Assembly: GCF_019090165.1 (NCBI RefSeq)
Contig: NZ_JAHRIB010000131.1
Location: 1-51,426 of the forward strand
DNA length: 51,426 nt
Direction of reading: 5' to 3'
Source: Streptomyces sp. BV286
GTDB lineage: Bacteria > Actinomycetota > Actinomycetes > Streptomycetales > Streptomycetaceae
Position numbers and translations under genes: made by a program
In this document: in pieces, positions 25,060 through 33,877 of the stretch
How the letters are laid out: every line of letters begins with the position of its first letter
Numbering within the stretch: the first letter of the stretch is position 1
Notes under the pieces: model-generated
Told to the model about the DNA's origin: nothing
The model's input: only the letters and a program-made list of their open reading frames with translations
The model's database searches: none

Positions 25060-25875
25060 TTGCCCGAAAACGGATGGCCTGCCGACCGGATCGACACCGA
25101 GAACGCACACTCGGCGCGCATCTACGACTACATCCTCGGAGGCAAGGACTACTACCCCGCCGACAAGGAGGCGGGCGACGCCATGGCGCGGGAGTGGCCC
25201 GCGCTGCCCGTTCACATGCGTGCCAACCGCGACTGGATGAACCGCGCCGTGCGCTGGCTCGCCGAGGAGGCGGGGATACGCCAGTTCCTGGACATCGGGA
25301 CGGGCATCCCCACCTCGCCCAACCTCCACGAGATCGCCCAGTCGGTGGCCCCCGAGTCCCGTGTGGTCTACGTGGACAACGACCCGATCGTCCTCACCCT
25401 GTCCCAGGGGCTGCTCTCCAGCACGCCGGAGGGCAGGACGGCGTACATCGAGGCGGACTTCCAGCACCCGGAGGCCGTGCTCGGGTCCGCCGAGTTCCGC
25501 GAGACCCTGGACCTGGACAAGCCCGTCGCGCTGACCGTCATCGCGATCGTCCACTTCGTCCTGGACGAGGACGACGCGGTCGGCATCGTCCGCCGCCTCC
25601 TGGATCCGCTTCCCTCGGGCAGCTACCTGGCGATGACCATCGGCACCGCCGAGTTCGCACCGGAGGAGGTGGGCCGGGTCGCCCGTGAGTACGCGGCGCG
25701 GAACATGCCCATGCGGCTGCGCACGATCGACGAGGCCGAGGAGTTCTTCGAGGGCGTGGAGCTCGTCGAGCCGGGCATCGTCCAGGTCCACAAGTGGCAC
25801 CCGGACGGCGCGGGCGAAGAGGGCATCCGCGACGAGGACATCGCCATGTACGGCGCGGTGGCCCGCAAGGCGTGA
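25060..25875 (+). CDS. SAM-dependent methyltransferase, DUF574 family
   Basis: 271 residues from a TTG at 25060 that has GGGAGGG five bases upstream. An in-frame GTG at 25030 gives 281 residues but lacks a ribosome binding site. Family motifs: HSARIYDYILGGKDYYPAD near the N-terminus, SAM-binding FLDIGTGIPT, VVYVDNDPIV and a proline-poor catalytic region VALTVIAIVHFVLDEDD. These proteins are numerous in Streptomyces and often sit beside XRE/DUF397 clusters. The substrate is unknown. A strong terminator follows at 25954-25995. Confidence 0.9.
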   Translation: MPENGWPADRIDTENAHSARIYDYILGGKDYYPADKEAGDAMAREWPALPVHMRANRDWMNRAVRWLAEEAGIRQFLDIGTGIPTSPNLHEIAQSVAPESRVVYVDNDPIVLTLSQGLLSSTPEGRTAYIEADFQHPEAVLGSAEFRETLDLDKPVALTVIAIVHFVLDEDDAVGIVRRLLDPLPSGSYLAMTIGTAEFAPEEVGRVAREYAARNMPMRLRTIDEAEEFFEGVELVEPGIVQVHKWHPDGAGEEGIRDEDIAMYGAVARKA

Positions 25876-26377
25876 GGCTCCGCGAAGGGCCGTGAGCCAC
25901 GGCCACGGCCCGCTCGGCACCACTCGGCACCACCCGGCCGCCTCGACGGTCTCGCGGCCTGCCCGGCGCTCCTCAGGGAGCGCCGGGCAGGCCGCGGCCG
26001 TGGTGTCCCGAGCCGCCGAAGTCCCGTCAGTGGCCTCTCGCCCGGGGTCGTCCGGTCCCGGCTCGACGACGCGTCCGCCACGGCCGGCGCCGCGCTTCGC
26101 CCTCGTACGGTTCCCGTGGCGCCCCGCGCCCGGCTCCGGCCGCACCCGCCGCACACCGGCGCGGATACCACCGGTAACATTCGGATGTTCCGGCCCCGCG
26201 CCAAGATCAAGAACGACAACTCCGGTCATGTGACCGCTCACTTGACGATCAGGTGTCTCACACGATTGGCTCCGGCCAGCGAAAGTCGGACAGTCGGCCC
26301 ACTCGTCCCGCCGGCCGTCGCGGCGACTTCGCGCTCCCATCCGCTTGCCCGGCCGCACAGCGAGGTGCCGTATCTCC
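25876..26377. other. Intergenic region: terminator plus promoter of lipoprotein gene
   Basis: 502 bases. The left part holds the terminator at 25954-25995. Near 26176-26189 is AACAT-TCGG-ATGTT, a small inverted repeat. At 26242 a TTGACG with ATTGGC 17 bases later is a weak promoter candidate for the lipoprotein gene. No credible gene is seen on either strand. Confidence 0.55.
25954..25995 (+). terminator. Strong terminator after the methyltransferase gene
   Basis: Perfect 19-base arms (25954-25972 and 25977-25995) with a TCAG tetraloop, about 80 bases beyond the stop codon. There is no U-tract. Confidence 0.8.
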
Positions 26378-27397
26378 ATGAACCCGACCCCCTCCCGACA
26401 CCTTTCCGCCGCCTCCCCGCACGGCACCGCCCTGGCCGGCCTCGCCGCCGCCTGCCTTCTCGCCACGGGCTGCACCGGCTCGGACGGATCGGACACGGAC
26501 GGGGACACCGCCCCGGCGGGCAAGGCGGGCGCGGCCGGGATCAAGGTCGCGCTGATCACCCACAGCGCCCCCGGCGACGCCTTCTGGGAACTGGTGCGCA
26601 AGGGCGCCCAGGCGGCGGCCGCCAAGGACGGCATCGACCTGTCCTACGAGAACGACCCGGACGCCGCCGGCCAGGCCGAACTGGTGCGGGACGCGGTCGC
26701 CGAGGGCGTCGACGGCATCGCGGTGACCCTGGCCAAACCGGATGCCATGAAGGGCGCGGTCGCCGCGGCCCGGGCGGCGGGCATCCCCGTGGTCGGCCTC
26801 AACTCCGGTATCGACGCCTGGAAGTCGGGCGGTCTGATGCAGTACTTCGGCCAGGACGAGAGCGTCGCGGGCCGGGCCGTCGGCGACAAGCTGGACGACC
26901 TCGGGGCCAAGCACGCCCTGTGCGTCATCCACGAGCGGGGCAACGTCGCCGTGGAGGCACGCTGCGCCGGCGTGAAGAAGTCCTTCGGCGGCCGGACCGA
27001 GATGCTCTACGTGAACGGCACCGACAAGGAGTCCGTGACCGACTCGGTGGCCGCCGCGCTGCGGCAGAACCCGGCCATCGACGAAGTCGTCATGAACGGC
27101 GCCCAGTTCGCCCTCGCGGCCGTGAAGGCCGTGAAGGAGGCGGACAGCGGGGCCGAGGTCGCCACCTTCGACCTCGACAAGGACCTCGTCAAGGCCGTGC
27201 AGAGCGGGGACGTGCAGTTCGCGGTGGACCAACAGCCGTATCTGCAGGGATATCTCGCGGTGGACTCCTTCTGGCTCTACGAGACCAACGGCAACGTCAG
27301 CGGCGGCGGAGTGGCTCCCGTGCTCACCGGACCCGCGTTCGTCACCAAGAAGAACGTCGCCGCGGTCGCACGGTTCGCGGCCGACGGAACCCGCTGA
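26378..27397 (+). CDS. Sugar-type substrate-binding lipoprotein (orphan)
   Basis: 339 residues from the ATG at 26378 (GAGGTG upstream). A lipoprotein signal with lipobox LATG-Cys lies near residue 30, followed by an Asp/Gly/Ala linker. The rest is a periplasmic-binding-protein type 1 (Peripla_BP_4) fold: IKVALITHSAPGDAFWELVR, YENDPDAAGQAELVRDAV, GIPVVGLNSGIDAW and QQPYLQGYLAVDSFWLYE, as in ribose- or inositol-binding proteins. No ABC permease or ATPase gene is adjacent, so it may supply a distant transporter. Alternatively it may present ligand to a sensor such as the conservon kinase-like protein starting 206 bases downstream. That second idea is inference. Confidence 0.9.
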   Translation: MNPTPSRHLSAASPHGTALAGLAAACLLATGCTGSDGSDTDGDTAPAGKAGAAGIKVALITHSAPGDAFWELVRKGAQAAAAKDGIDLSYENDPDAAGQAELVRDAVAEGVDGIAVTLAKPDAMKGAVAAARAAGIPVVGLNSGIDAWKSGGLMQYFGQDESVAGRAVGDKLDDLGAKHALCVIHERGNVAVEARCAGVKKSFGGRTEMLYVNGTDKESVTDSVAAALRQNPAIDEVVMNGAQFALAAVKAVKEADSGAEVATFDLDKDLVKAVQSGDVQFAVDQQPYLQGYLAVDSFWLYETNGNVSGGGVAPVLTGPAFVTKKNVAAVARFAADGTR

Positions 27398-27603
27398 ACC
27401 ACCCGCCGTGACCGTCGGGCCCACCCCCCGTCAGGTAACGGCGACGCCAAGGTTCCGGTACTCACGGTGCGTACGGTCACTTGTACGGATAGCATCCTGC
27501 GCACCCCCTGTGCTGCACCGGACACGTGGTCACCCGCCGCGTTCGTCCCCCCGCCCGTTCCCGCCGCTCCCCTCCGCTCACCGCTGATCGCTCTAGGACG
27601 ACG

Positions 27604-30018
27604 ATGTCTCCACGGACAGGTGCCCGCCGCCGTCTCGGCTCCATACGTCTCTCACTGATCCTGCTGGCACTGGTTCCCAGCGTCACCCTCGCCGCCATGT
27701 GGGGTGTCACCACGATCCAGATGTTCTCCGAGGGTCTACGGCTGCGGGACCAGACCGGGCTGAGCAGGTCGACCGGCGCCATGGGCACCGACGCGACGCT
27801 CGCCCTGCAGCAGGAGCGCAGCCTGTCGGCCGTGCTGCTGGCCTCGCCCGGCAGCTCCCGTACCGCCCTGGACCAGCAGCGGGACCGTACCGACAAGGCG
27901 ATCGCGAAACTGGTCGGCCAATCCGAGGCGATCCAGCAGGCCCCCGAGCGCATCGGGGACCGCATGTACTCGGTCATCGCCTCCGTGGGCAGTCTCGAGT
28001 ACTACCGGGGGCAGGTGGACAACCCCACCGACATCACGCCCGAGCAGGCGCTCGACCAGTACACCTCGATCATCGACGACCAGATCCACGCCTTCCAGGA
28101 GATCTCACAGGTCGACGACGGTGACCTCACCTCGCAGGCCGGGCCGCTCGTCGCCCTCGAACACGCGGCGGAGCTGGTCTCCCAGGAGGACGCCCAGCTC
28201 CACCTGGCCTGGCCGTCGGGCGAGCTCGACGAGAAGGCGTGGACCCACTTCACGCAGCTGGTCAACGCCCGGCGCTGGCTCGTCGAGGACCAGCTCGTCC
28301 CGTCGCTGCGCGGCACGGTGAAGGCGCAGACCGAGCGGATCCTCCAGGGCCCGGAATGGAAGTCCCTGGAAGCCGTCGAGGACCAGGTACTCGCGGCGCG
28401 CGCGAAGGGCGGATCCGAAGGCCGGAAGATCGACCTGCCGGACGCGCAGAAACGCTGGAACACGGCGCTGGACAAGCTCTCGGCCCAGTACACGAGCCTG
28501 ATCCGCCAGGAGACGTCGGCGCTGCTGGAACGCAGCGCCGAGCAGGCGCAGGGGCTCCTGGTCAAGGCGGCCGCGCTGAGCGCCGGCGGCCTCGTCGCCC
28601 TGCTGGTGTGCGTCGTCATGTCCTGGCGCATCACCCGTTCCCTCTCGCGCCGGCTGCGCGGGCTGCGGATCGCCACCCTCAGCCTGGCCGAGGAGCGGCT
28701 GCCCGACGTGGTCACGCGGCTCGACCGCGGCGAGACGGTCGACGTGGACTCCGCCACGCCCGAGCTGGACTACGGGGACGACGAACTGGGGCAGGTGGCC
28801 CAGGCGTTCAACACCGCCCAGCGCACGGCCGTGAACACCGCGGTGGAACTCGCCGACACCCGGCGCGGTTTCCAGAAGGTCATCCTGGGCATCGCCCGCC
28901 AGAGCCAGAACCTGGTCAATCTCCAGCTCACCAAGCTCGACGCGCTGGAACGCGAGCACCAGGACCCGAACATCCTCAAGGGCCTGTACGAACTCGACTC
29001 CACGGCCAGCCAGTTGCGGCGGTACGAGGAGAACCTCGTCATCATCAGCGGCGAGCGGCCGGGGCGCAGCTGGACCGAGCCGGTCGCCCTGATCGACATC
29101 CTGCGCAGCGCGGTCGGCGAGGTGGCCGAGTACCAGCGGGTGGAGGTGCACACCGACGAGGAGGTGTTCCTCGCGCCGCCCGCGGTCGCCGACGTCATCC
29201 ACCTGCTGGCCGAACTCATCGACAACGCGACCACGTACTCCCCCGCGCCCAGCCCGGTCGGGGTGCGGGCCGGTCTGGTGGCCAAGGGTCTGGCGGTGGA
29301 GATCGAGGACCGCGGTCTGGGCATGTCCGAGGACGACTACGCGTCGTTCAACGCCCAGTTGGCGCTGCCCCCGCAGTTCGACGTGGTGGCGCTCGCCGAC
29401 GACCTGCGGCTCGGCATGTTCGTGGTGGCCCGGCTCGCCACCCGGCACGGGATCGCCGTCACGCTGCGCTCCTCGCCGTACGGGGGAACGACCGCGATCG
29501 TGCTCATCCCGCACGAGGTCGTGGTGCGCGAGCTCCCGGAGCCCGCCGGGGACACGGAGAGCGCCACGGCGGCCCCGGCGCGGCAGGCCGTCCAGACCGC
29601 CGCGAGGAGCACGAGCGCCCCGGCCGCCGAGCCGGACGGGCCCACGCACGAGCGCTCGCGGGAGGCGGAACCCGTCGCCCGGGCGCGGACGGCCGAGGCG
29701 TCCTCGGCGCGGGCCACCGCTGTCGTCCCCCGTCCCGGTCCGGGCGCCACCGAGGCGCGGGGCACGATCCCTCCGCTGCCGCGCCGGGTTCCGCAGACCA
29801 GCCTGGCCGCCGAGCTGCGCGAGGACTCCACCGCCGACGAGGCCGACGACTCCTTGCAGGACTTCACCGCGGAGCGCGCCGCCTCCTCCCTCGCCGGATT
29901 CCAGCGCGGGACGCTCCAGGCGCGTGACAACGACGCGGATACGACGTACGACCTAGGGGAAGAACCCGCGCCCGAAGGCGCATCCGTCGCCTCGACTCCG
30001 CCCGCAGACCGCTCATGA
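27604..30018 (+). CDS. cvnA: Conservon sensor-kinase-like protein CvnA (NIT domain)
   Basis: 804 residues from the ATG at 27604; the frame extends to 27526. Order: TM1 (about 12-34), extracellular nitrate/nitrite-sensing-type (NIT) helical domain (about 50-310), TM2 (about 322-344), HAMP-like linker, helical pre-kinase region (about 435-485), GHKL ATPase (about 500-640; N-box ELIDNATTYSP, GLGMSEDD, GLRLGMFVVARLA-like, GGTTAIVLIP) and a Pro/Ala-rich tail (about 650-804). The family segment usually read as LDHLATR appears here as LDSTASQ, with Ser466 where His is expected. It is the first gene of a four-gene conservon; CvnA proteins form membrane complexes with CvnB-D. Confidence 0.93.
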   Translation: MSPRTGARRRLGSIRLSLILLALVPSVTLAAMWGVTTIQMFSEGLRLRDQTGLSRSTGAMGTDATLALQQERSLSAVLLASPGSSRTALDQQRDRTDKAIAKLVGQSEAIQQAPERIGDRMYSVIASVGSLEYYRGQVDNPTDITPEQALDQYTSIIDDQIHAFQEISQVDDGDLTSQAGPLVALEHAAELVSQEDAQLHLAWPSGELDEKAWTHFTQLVNARRWLVEDQLVPSLRGTVKAQTERILQGPEWKSLEAVEDQVLAARAKGGSEGRKIDLPDAQKRWNTALDKLSAQYTSLIRQETSALLERSAEQAQGLLVKAAALSAGGLVALLVCVVMSWRITRSLSRRLRGLRIATLSLAEERLPDVVTRLDRGETVDVDSATPELDYGDDELGQVAQAFNTAQRTAVNTAVELADTRRGFQKVILGIARQSQNLVNLQLTKLDALEREHQDPNILKGLYELDSTASQLRRYEENLVIISGERPGRSWTEPVALIDILRSAVGEVAEYQRVEVHTDEEVFLAPPAVADVIHLLAELIDNATTYSPAPSPVGVRAGLVAKGLAVEIEDRGLGMSEDDYASFNAQLALPPQFDVVALADDLRLGMFVVARLATRHGIAVTLRSSPYGGTTAIVLIPHEVVVRELPEPAGDTESATAAPARQAVQTAARSTSAPAAEPDGPTHERSREAEPVARARTAEASSARATAVVPRPGPGATEARGTIPPLPRRVPQTSLAAELREDSTADEADDSLQDFTAERAASSLAGFQRGTLQARDNDADTTYDLGEEPAPEGASVASTPPADRS

Positions 30019-30029
30019 AGGACAGAGAA

Positions 30030-30458
30030 ATGACACGCCCCATCCCCGCCACGCACAGTCAGCTCGACCAGCTGCTCACCGGACTGGTGGACCGGGTCGC
30101 CGAGGTGAACCAGGCCGTCGTGCTCTCCGAGGACGGGCTGGTCGTCAGCAGGTCCACGGGATTCCTGCGCGACGACGCCGAGCGGCTGGCGGCGACCGCG
30201 TCCGGCCTGATGAGCCTCAGCAAGGGCGTCAGCATGGACTTCCGCGGCGGGCCCGTGCGCCAGGCACTCATCGAGATGGCCAACAGCTACCTGATACTCA
30301 CCACGGCCGGCCCGGGCGCCCACCTCGCCGTGCTCACCAGCAAGGGTGCGGACGTCGGTGTGGTCGCGTACCAGATGAACATGCTGGTGAAGAAGATCGG
30401 CGAGCACCTCAGCGCGGCGCCGCGTGCCGGTGTCGTCGCCACCGACAACGGCGAGTGA
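30030..30458 (+). CDS. cvnB: Conservon roadblock/LC7 protein CvnB
   Basis: 142 residues from the ATG at 30030, chosen because AAGGA lies seven bases upstream. An earlier in-frame ATG at 30015 overlaps the CvnA stop. The roadblock/LC7 fold is seen in LDQLLTGLVDRVAEVNQAVV, SEDGLVVSRSTGF, RLAATASGLMSLSKG and LTSKGADVGVVAYQMNMLVK. By conservon knowledge (S. coelicolor Cvn9), CvnB binds CvnA and CvnC/CvnD and regulates the GTPase, in a bacterial analogue of G-protein signalling. Cytosolic, at the membrane through CvnA. Confidence 0.95.
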   Translation: MTRPIPATHSQLDQLLTGLVDRVAEVNQAVVLSEDGLVVSRSTGFLRDDAERLAATASGLMSLSKGVSMDFRGGPVRQALIEMANSYLILTTAGPGAHLAVLTSKGADVGVVAYQMNMLVKKIGEHLSAAPRAGVVATDNGE

Positions 30459-30459
30459 G

Positions 30460-30816
30460 GTGAACGGAGGCGACTCGGCGGGCCGTCTCGTACGGCCGTT
30501 CACCCTGACCGGCGGCCGTACCCGGCCCAGCCGCGCCGACTTCACCCTCATCACGTCGGTCGCCACGGTGGACCCGCCGCCCGACCGGGCCGCCCGGCCG
30601 CAGCCCGAGCACGCGCGCATCCTGCGGATGTGCGTGAAGCCGGTGGTGGTGGCGGAGCTCGCCGCCCAGCTCGATCTGCCGGTGAGCGTGGTCTGCATCA
30701 TGCTGTGCGACCTGCTGGAGGCGGGCCGGATCACCGCTCACGCGCCGCGCACGATCTCCCGTACGTCCGACATGGACCTGCTGCAGAAAGTGAGGGACGG
30801 CCTTGGCCGGCTCTGA
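30460..30816 (+). CDS. cvnC: Conservon DUF742 protein CvnC
   Basis: 118 residues from a GTG at 30460, two bases after the CvnB stop. The N-terminus then reads NGGDSAGRLVRPFTLTGGRT, which fits the family start (LVRP-TRGRT pattern). DUF742 motifs: FTLITSVATV, PEHARILRMCVKPVVVAELA and the winged-helix-like LPVSVVCIMLCDLLEAGRI. CvnC is a conservon adaptor with a helix-turn-helix-like fold, not a proven DNA binder. Its 3' end overlaps the start of CvnD by 14 bases, indicating coupled translation. Confidence 0.93.
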   Translation: MNGGDSAGRLVRPFTLTGGRTRPSRADFTLITSVATVDPPPDRAARPQPEHARILRMCVKPVVVAELAAQLDLPVSVVCIMLCDLLEAGRITAHAPRTISRTSDMDLLQKVRDGLGRL

Positions 30817-31417
30817 CCCCGTCATCCAGGGGACCTCAGCACCCGACACGGTCAAGATCCTGATAGCCGGAGGGTTCGGCGTCGGCAAGACGACCATGGT
30901 CGGCTCGGTCAGTGAGATCGTGCCGCTGCGCACCGAGGAACCGCTCACCGCGGCCGGCCTGGGCGTCGACGACCTGGGCGGCATCCCGGAGAAGCACGCC
31001 ACCACGGTGGCCCTGGACTTCGGCCGGATCACGCTCAGCCAGGAACTCGTGCTGTACCTCTTCGGCACACCCGGGCAGCAGCGGTTCTGGTTCATGTGGA
31101 ACGACCTGGCCATCGGCGCCCTGGGCGCCGTGGTCCTGGTGGACGTGCGGCGGCCGGAGTCCAGCTTCGCCGCCATCGACTTCTTCGAGCGGCGCGACAT
31201 CCCGTTCGTCGTCGGCGTCAACGGCTTCCACGGGGCGCATCCCTACGCGCCCGAGGAGATCCGGGACGCGCTGGCCCTGCCGGAGCACGCCCATGTGCTT
31301 CTGTGCGACGCCCGGGACCGGGAGTCCTGCCGGGACGTACTGATCGCGCTGATAGACCAGTTGATAGCGTCCTCGGCCCGGAGCAACGGAAGCGGCCGCC
31401 CGGGCCACCGGGGCTGA
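30803..31417 (+). CDS. cvnD: Conservon GTP-binding protein CvnD
   Basis: 204 residues from a TTG at 30803 with GAGGGA upstream, overlapping CvnC. A small Ras-like GTPase: P-loop GGFGVGKTT, switch-I region EKHATTVALDFGRI, switch-II LFGTPGQQRFWFMW, and in place of NKxD the segment VGVNGFHG, as usual for this family. It lacks a membrane anchor. In the known model it cycles between GDP and GTP and interacts with CvnB. It ends the conservon. No CvnE/CvnF P450 gene follows here, unlike some conservons. Confidence 0.95.
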   Translation: MAGSDPVIQGTSAPDTVKILIAGGFGVGKTTMVGSVSEIVPLRTEEPLTAAGLGVDDLGGIPEKHATTVALDFGRITLSQELVLYLFGTPGQQRFWFMWNDLAIGALGAVVLVDVRRPESSFAAIDFFERRDIPFVVGVNGFHGAHPYAPEEIRDALALPEHAHVLLCDARDRESCRDVLIALIDQLIASSARSNGSGRPGHRG

Positions 31418-31458
31418 ACGCCACCACCCCGCAGGGTCTTCCCACCGTGAAGGGCCGG

Positions 31459-31914
31459 CTAGGAGGCCGCGCCGCCGCCCTCCAGGTGCGCGAGATGGGA
31501 GACGTTCTCGCGGTCGTCGGCGTCCTCACTGGCCTCGGCGTCGAACCAGGCGTCGAGGATCTCCCCGAGCAGCGGCCCGGAGGTCAGCCTCAGGCTGAGG
31601 GCCAGTACGTTCGCGTCGTTCCAGCGGCGGGCGCCCCGGGCCGTGTACGCGTCGGTGCACAGCGCGGCACGCACGCCCGGCACCTTGTTCGCGGCGATCG
31701 ACGCGCCCGTGCCGGTCCAGCAGCACACGACCGCCCGGTCCGCGCGCCCGGCGGCGACGTCACGGGCCGCCGCCTCCGAGCACACCGCCCACCGCGCGTC
31801 GGCCCCGGGCCGCAGCGCTCCGTGCGCGAGGACCTCGTGGCCGCGCTCACGCAACTCCGCGACCAGCGCACGCGCCACGGGTTCGTCCATGTCCGAGGAG
31901 ACGGAGATCCGCAT
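31459..31914 (-). CDS. RpiB/LacA/LacB-family sugar-phosphate isomerase
   Basis: 151 residues. Family motifs: MRISVSSDMDEPVARALVAEL, the anion-hole and active-site region VVCCWTGTGASIAANKVPGVRAALC and WNDANVLALSLRLTS. The catalytic Cys of RpiB (in GTGxG-type context) is represented by the Cys pair in VVCCWTGTG. It interconverts ribose 5-phosphate and ribulose 5-phosphate or a related aldose/ketose phosphate. The C-terminus is acidic. It follows msrB by 10 bases in the murC-msrB-rpiB run, so probably the last gene of that operon, convergent with the conservon. Confidence 0.88.
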   Translation of the reverse strand: MRISVSSDMDEPVARALVAELRERGHEVLAHGALRPGADARWAVCSEAAARDVAAGRADRAVVCCWTGTGASIAANKVPGVRAALCTDAYTARGARRWNDANVLALSLRLTSGPLLGEILDAWFDAEASEDADDRENVSHLAHLEGGGAAS

Positions 31915-31924
31915 GGTCCGGAGA

Positions 31925-32338
31925 CTACTCGGCTCCGTCGACGGGCGTCAGCCGCAGCGAGATGCTGTTGATGCAGTACCGCTGGTCGGTCGGGGTCGGA
32001 TACCCCTCGCCCTCGAAGACGTGGCCCAGATGCGAGCCGCAGCGGGCGCACCGCACCTCGGTGCGGGTCATCCCGTGCGAAGTGTCCGCGATCAGCTCGA
32101 CCGCTTCGGTCTCCTTCGGGTCGTAGAAGGACGGCCAGCCGCAGTGCGACTCGAACTTCTCCGTGGAGGTGAAGAGTTCGGCGCCGCAGGCCCGGCAGGA
32201 GTACACGCCCTTCGTCTTGGTGTCCGTGTACTCGCCGCGGAACGCCGGCTCCGTGCCGGCCTGGCGCAGCACGGCGTACTCGGCCGGGCTCAGCTCCGCA
32301 CGCCACTGCTCGTCCGGCTTCTCGACGTCGTACGACAT
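31925..32338 (-). CDS. msrB: Peptide-methionine (R)-S-oxide reductase
   Basis: 137 residues from the ATG at 32338. A TTG three codons earlier sits directly on the GAGGGG site and is less likely. MsrB features: zinc Cys pairs in YSCRACGAELF and VRCARCGSHLGH, substrate-binding HCGWPSFYDP, and the catalytic Cys in QRYCINSISLRL. It repairs methionine-R-sulfoxide in oxidised proteins, with thioredoxin as reductant. It is 28 bases downstream of murC and 10 bases upstream of rpiB, in one operon. Confidence 0.97.
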   Translation of the reverse strand: MSYDVEKPDEQWRAELSPAEYAVLRQAGTEPAFRGEYTDTKTKGVYSCRACGAELFTSTEKFESHCGWPSFYDPKETEAVELIADTSHGMTRTEVRCARCGSHLGHVFEGEGYPTPTDQRYCINSISLRLTPVDGAE

Positions 32339-32366
32339 GTTGCTCAACCCCTCGGCTCAGGTCCGG

Positions 32367-33755
32367 CTACTTCGACAGGCGGGTCAGGATCTCGGGTCCG
32401 AGGTCCGTCACGTCACCCGCGCCCATGGTGAGAACGAGATCACCGGGCTTCGCCATTCCCGCCACCACCGCGGGCACCTCCGCCTTGTCGTGCACCGGCG
32501 TCACGTCCGCGCCCGCCGCCCGGGCCGCCTCGATGATCAGCTCGCTCGTCACGCCCGGAATCGGGTCCTCACGGGCGGGGTAGATGTCGAGGACGACCGA
32601 GGCGTCCGCGAGGGACAGGGCCTGGCCCATCTCCTTGCCCAGTTCCTGGGTGCGCGAGAAGAGGTGGGGCTGGAAGACGACCAGGATGCGGGCGTCGCCG
32701 GCGGCCGCCCTCATCGCTTCCAGGTCCGCCGTCATCTCGGTGGGGTGGTGCGCGTAGGAGTCGATGACCTGCACGCCCGCCTCCTCGCCCTTGAGCTGGA
32801 GGCGCCGCTTCACTCCCGTGTACGAGGCGAGGGCCGGGGCCAGCTCCGCCGCCGGGATGCCCAGCGCCGCGCCCGCCGCCAGCGCGGCCACCGCGTTGTG
32901 CGCGTAGTGGCGGCCCGGGACCGAGACGGTGAAGGTGAGCACGGAACCGTCCAGCTCGACGGTCACCTCGCTCTTGAGGCCCTGGGGGATCACGGACAGG
33001 ACGCGTACGTCCGCGTCCTCGGACTCGCCGTACGTCACCACGCGGACGCCGTCCGGCAGGCGCCGGGTCAGTTCGCGGGCGCCCTTCTGGTCCGCGGTGA
33101 TCACCAGCGTGCCGCCGGGCACGATCTTCCCCGCGAAGGTCTCGAAGGACTCGTAGATCTCGTCCATGGAGGCGTAGTTGGCGTGGTGGTCCAGCTCCAC
33201 GTTCAGCACGATCGCCACCTCGGGCGCGTACTTGTGGAAGCTGCGGTCCGACTCGTCGGCCTCGGCGACGAAGATCTCGCCGTCACCGTGCAGGGCGTTC
33301 GAGCCGGGGACGTCGAGGTCGCCGCCGATCGCGTACGAGGGGTTCAGGCCGAGGGCCGACAGGGAGACGGCCAGCATCGACGTCGTGGTCGTCTTGCCGT
33401 GGGTGCCCGCGACCGCGATCGGGCGCAGTCCGTCCATCAGGCGGGCGAGGGCGTCCGAGCGGTGGACGACCGGGATGCCCAGCTCGGCGGCGCGGGCCAG
33501 CTCGGGGTTGTCGGCCCGGATCGCGGAGGAGACGACCACGCAGGTGGCGTCGGTCGCGAGGTGTCCGGCCGCGTGGCCGATGTGCACCGTCGCGCCCAGG
33601 GCGCGCAGGGCCTCGGCGGTCGCGGACTCCTTGGCGTCACTGCCCGCGACCTCGGCCCCGCGCTGCGCGAGGATCTTCGCGATGCCCGACATCCCGGCGC
33701 CGCCGATGCCGATGAAGTGCGGTCGGTCCATGGCGGTGGGAAGGCCGGGTGTCAT
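32367..33755 (-). CDS. murC: UDP-N-acetylmuramate--L-alanine ligase
   Basis: 462 residues. It joins L-alanine to UDP-MurNAc with ATP in cytosolic peptidoglycan precursor synthesis. Mur ligase domains: N-terminal UDP-binding motif HFIGIGGAGMSGIAKIL, ATP P-loop AVAGTHGKTTTTSML, central motif FVAEADESDRSFHKY and VELDHHANY, and the C-terminal domain DSYAHHPTEMTADLEA. The length is normal and the key Lys, Glu and His residues are present. The ATG follows GGGAGAA. It heads the murC-msrB-rpiB operon and, as in other Streptomyces, lies outside the main dcw cluster. Confidence 0.98.
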   Translation of the reverse strand: MTPGLPTAMDRPHFIGIGGAGMSGIAKILAQRGAEVAGSDAKESATAEALRALGATVHIGHAAGHLATDATCVVVSSAIRADNPELARAAELGIPVVHRSDALARLMDGLRPIAVAGTHGKTTTTSMLAVSLSALGLNPSYAIGGDLDVPGSNALHGDGEIFVAEADESDRSFHKYAPEVAIVLNVELDHHANYASMDEIYESFETFAGKIVPGGTLVITADQKGARELTRRLPDGVRVVTYGESEDADVRVLSVIPQGLKSEVTVELDGSVLTFTVSVPGRHYAHNAVAALAAGAALGIPAAELAPALASYTGVKRRLQLKGEEAGVQVIDSYAHHPTEMTADLEAMRAAAGDARILVVFQPHLFSRTQELGKEMGQALSLADASVVLDIYPAREDPIPGVTSELIIEAARAAGADVTPVHDKAEVPAVVAGMAKPGDLVLTMGAGDVTDLGPEILTRLSK

Positions 33756-33877
33756 ACGGGTTTCTCCCAGGATTCGGGTACGACGGTGAGCGCGCCCAGC
33801 TTATTCGGTACGGGGACGGCCGCCCGCAAGGGCCACGGGAACCGGGCCGCTCCTCCGGTGCCCGCGCGGCCCCCGCC

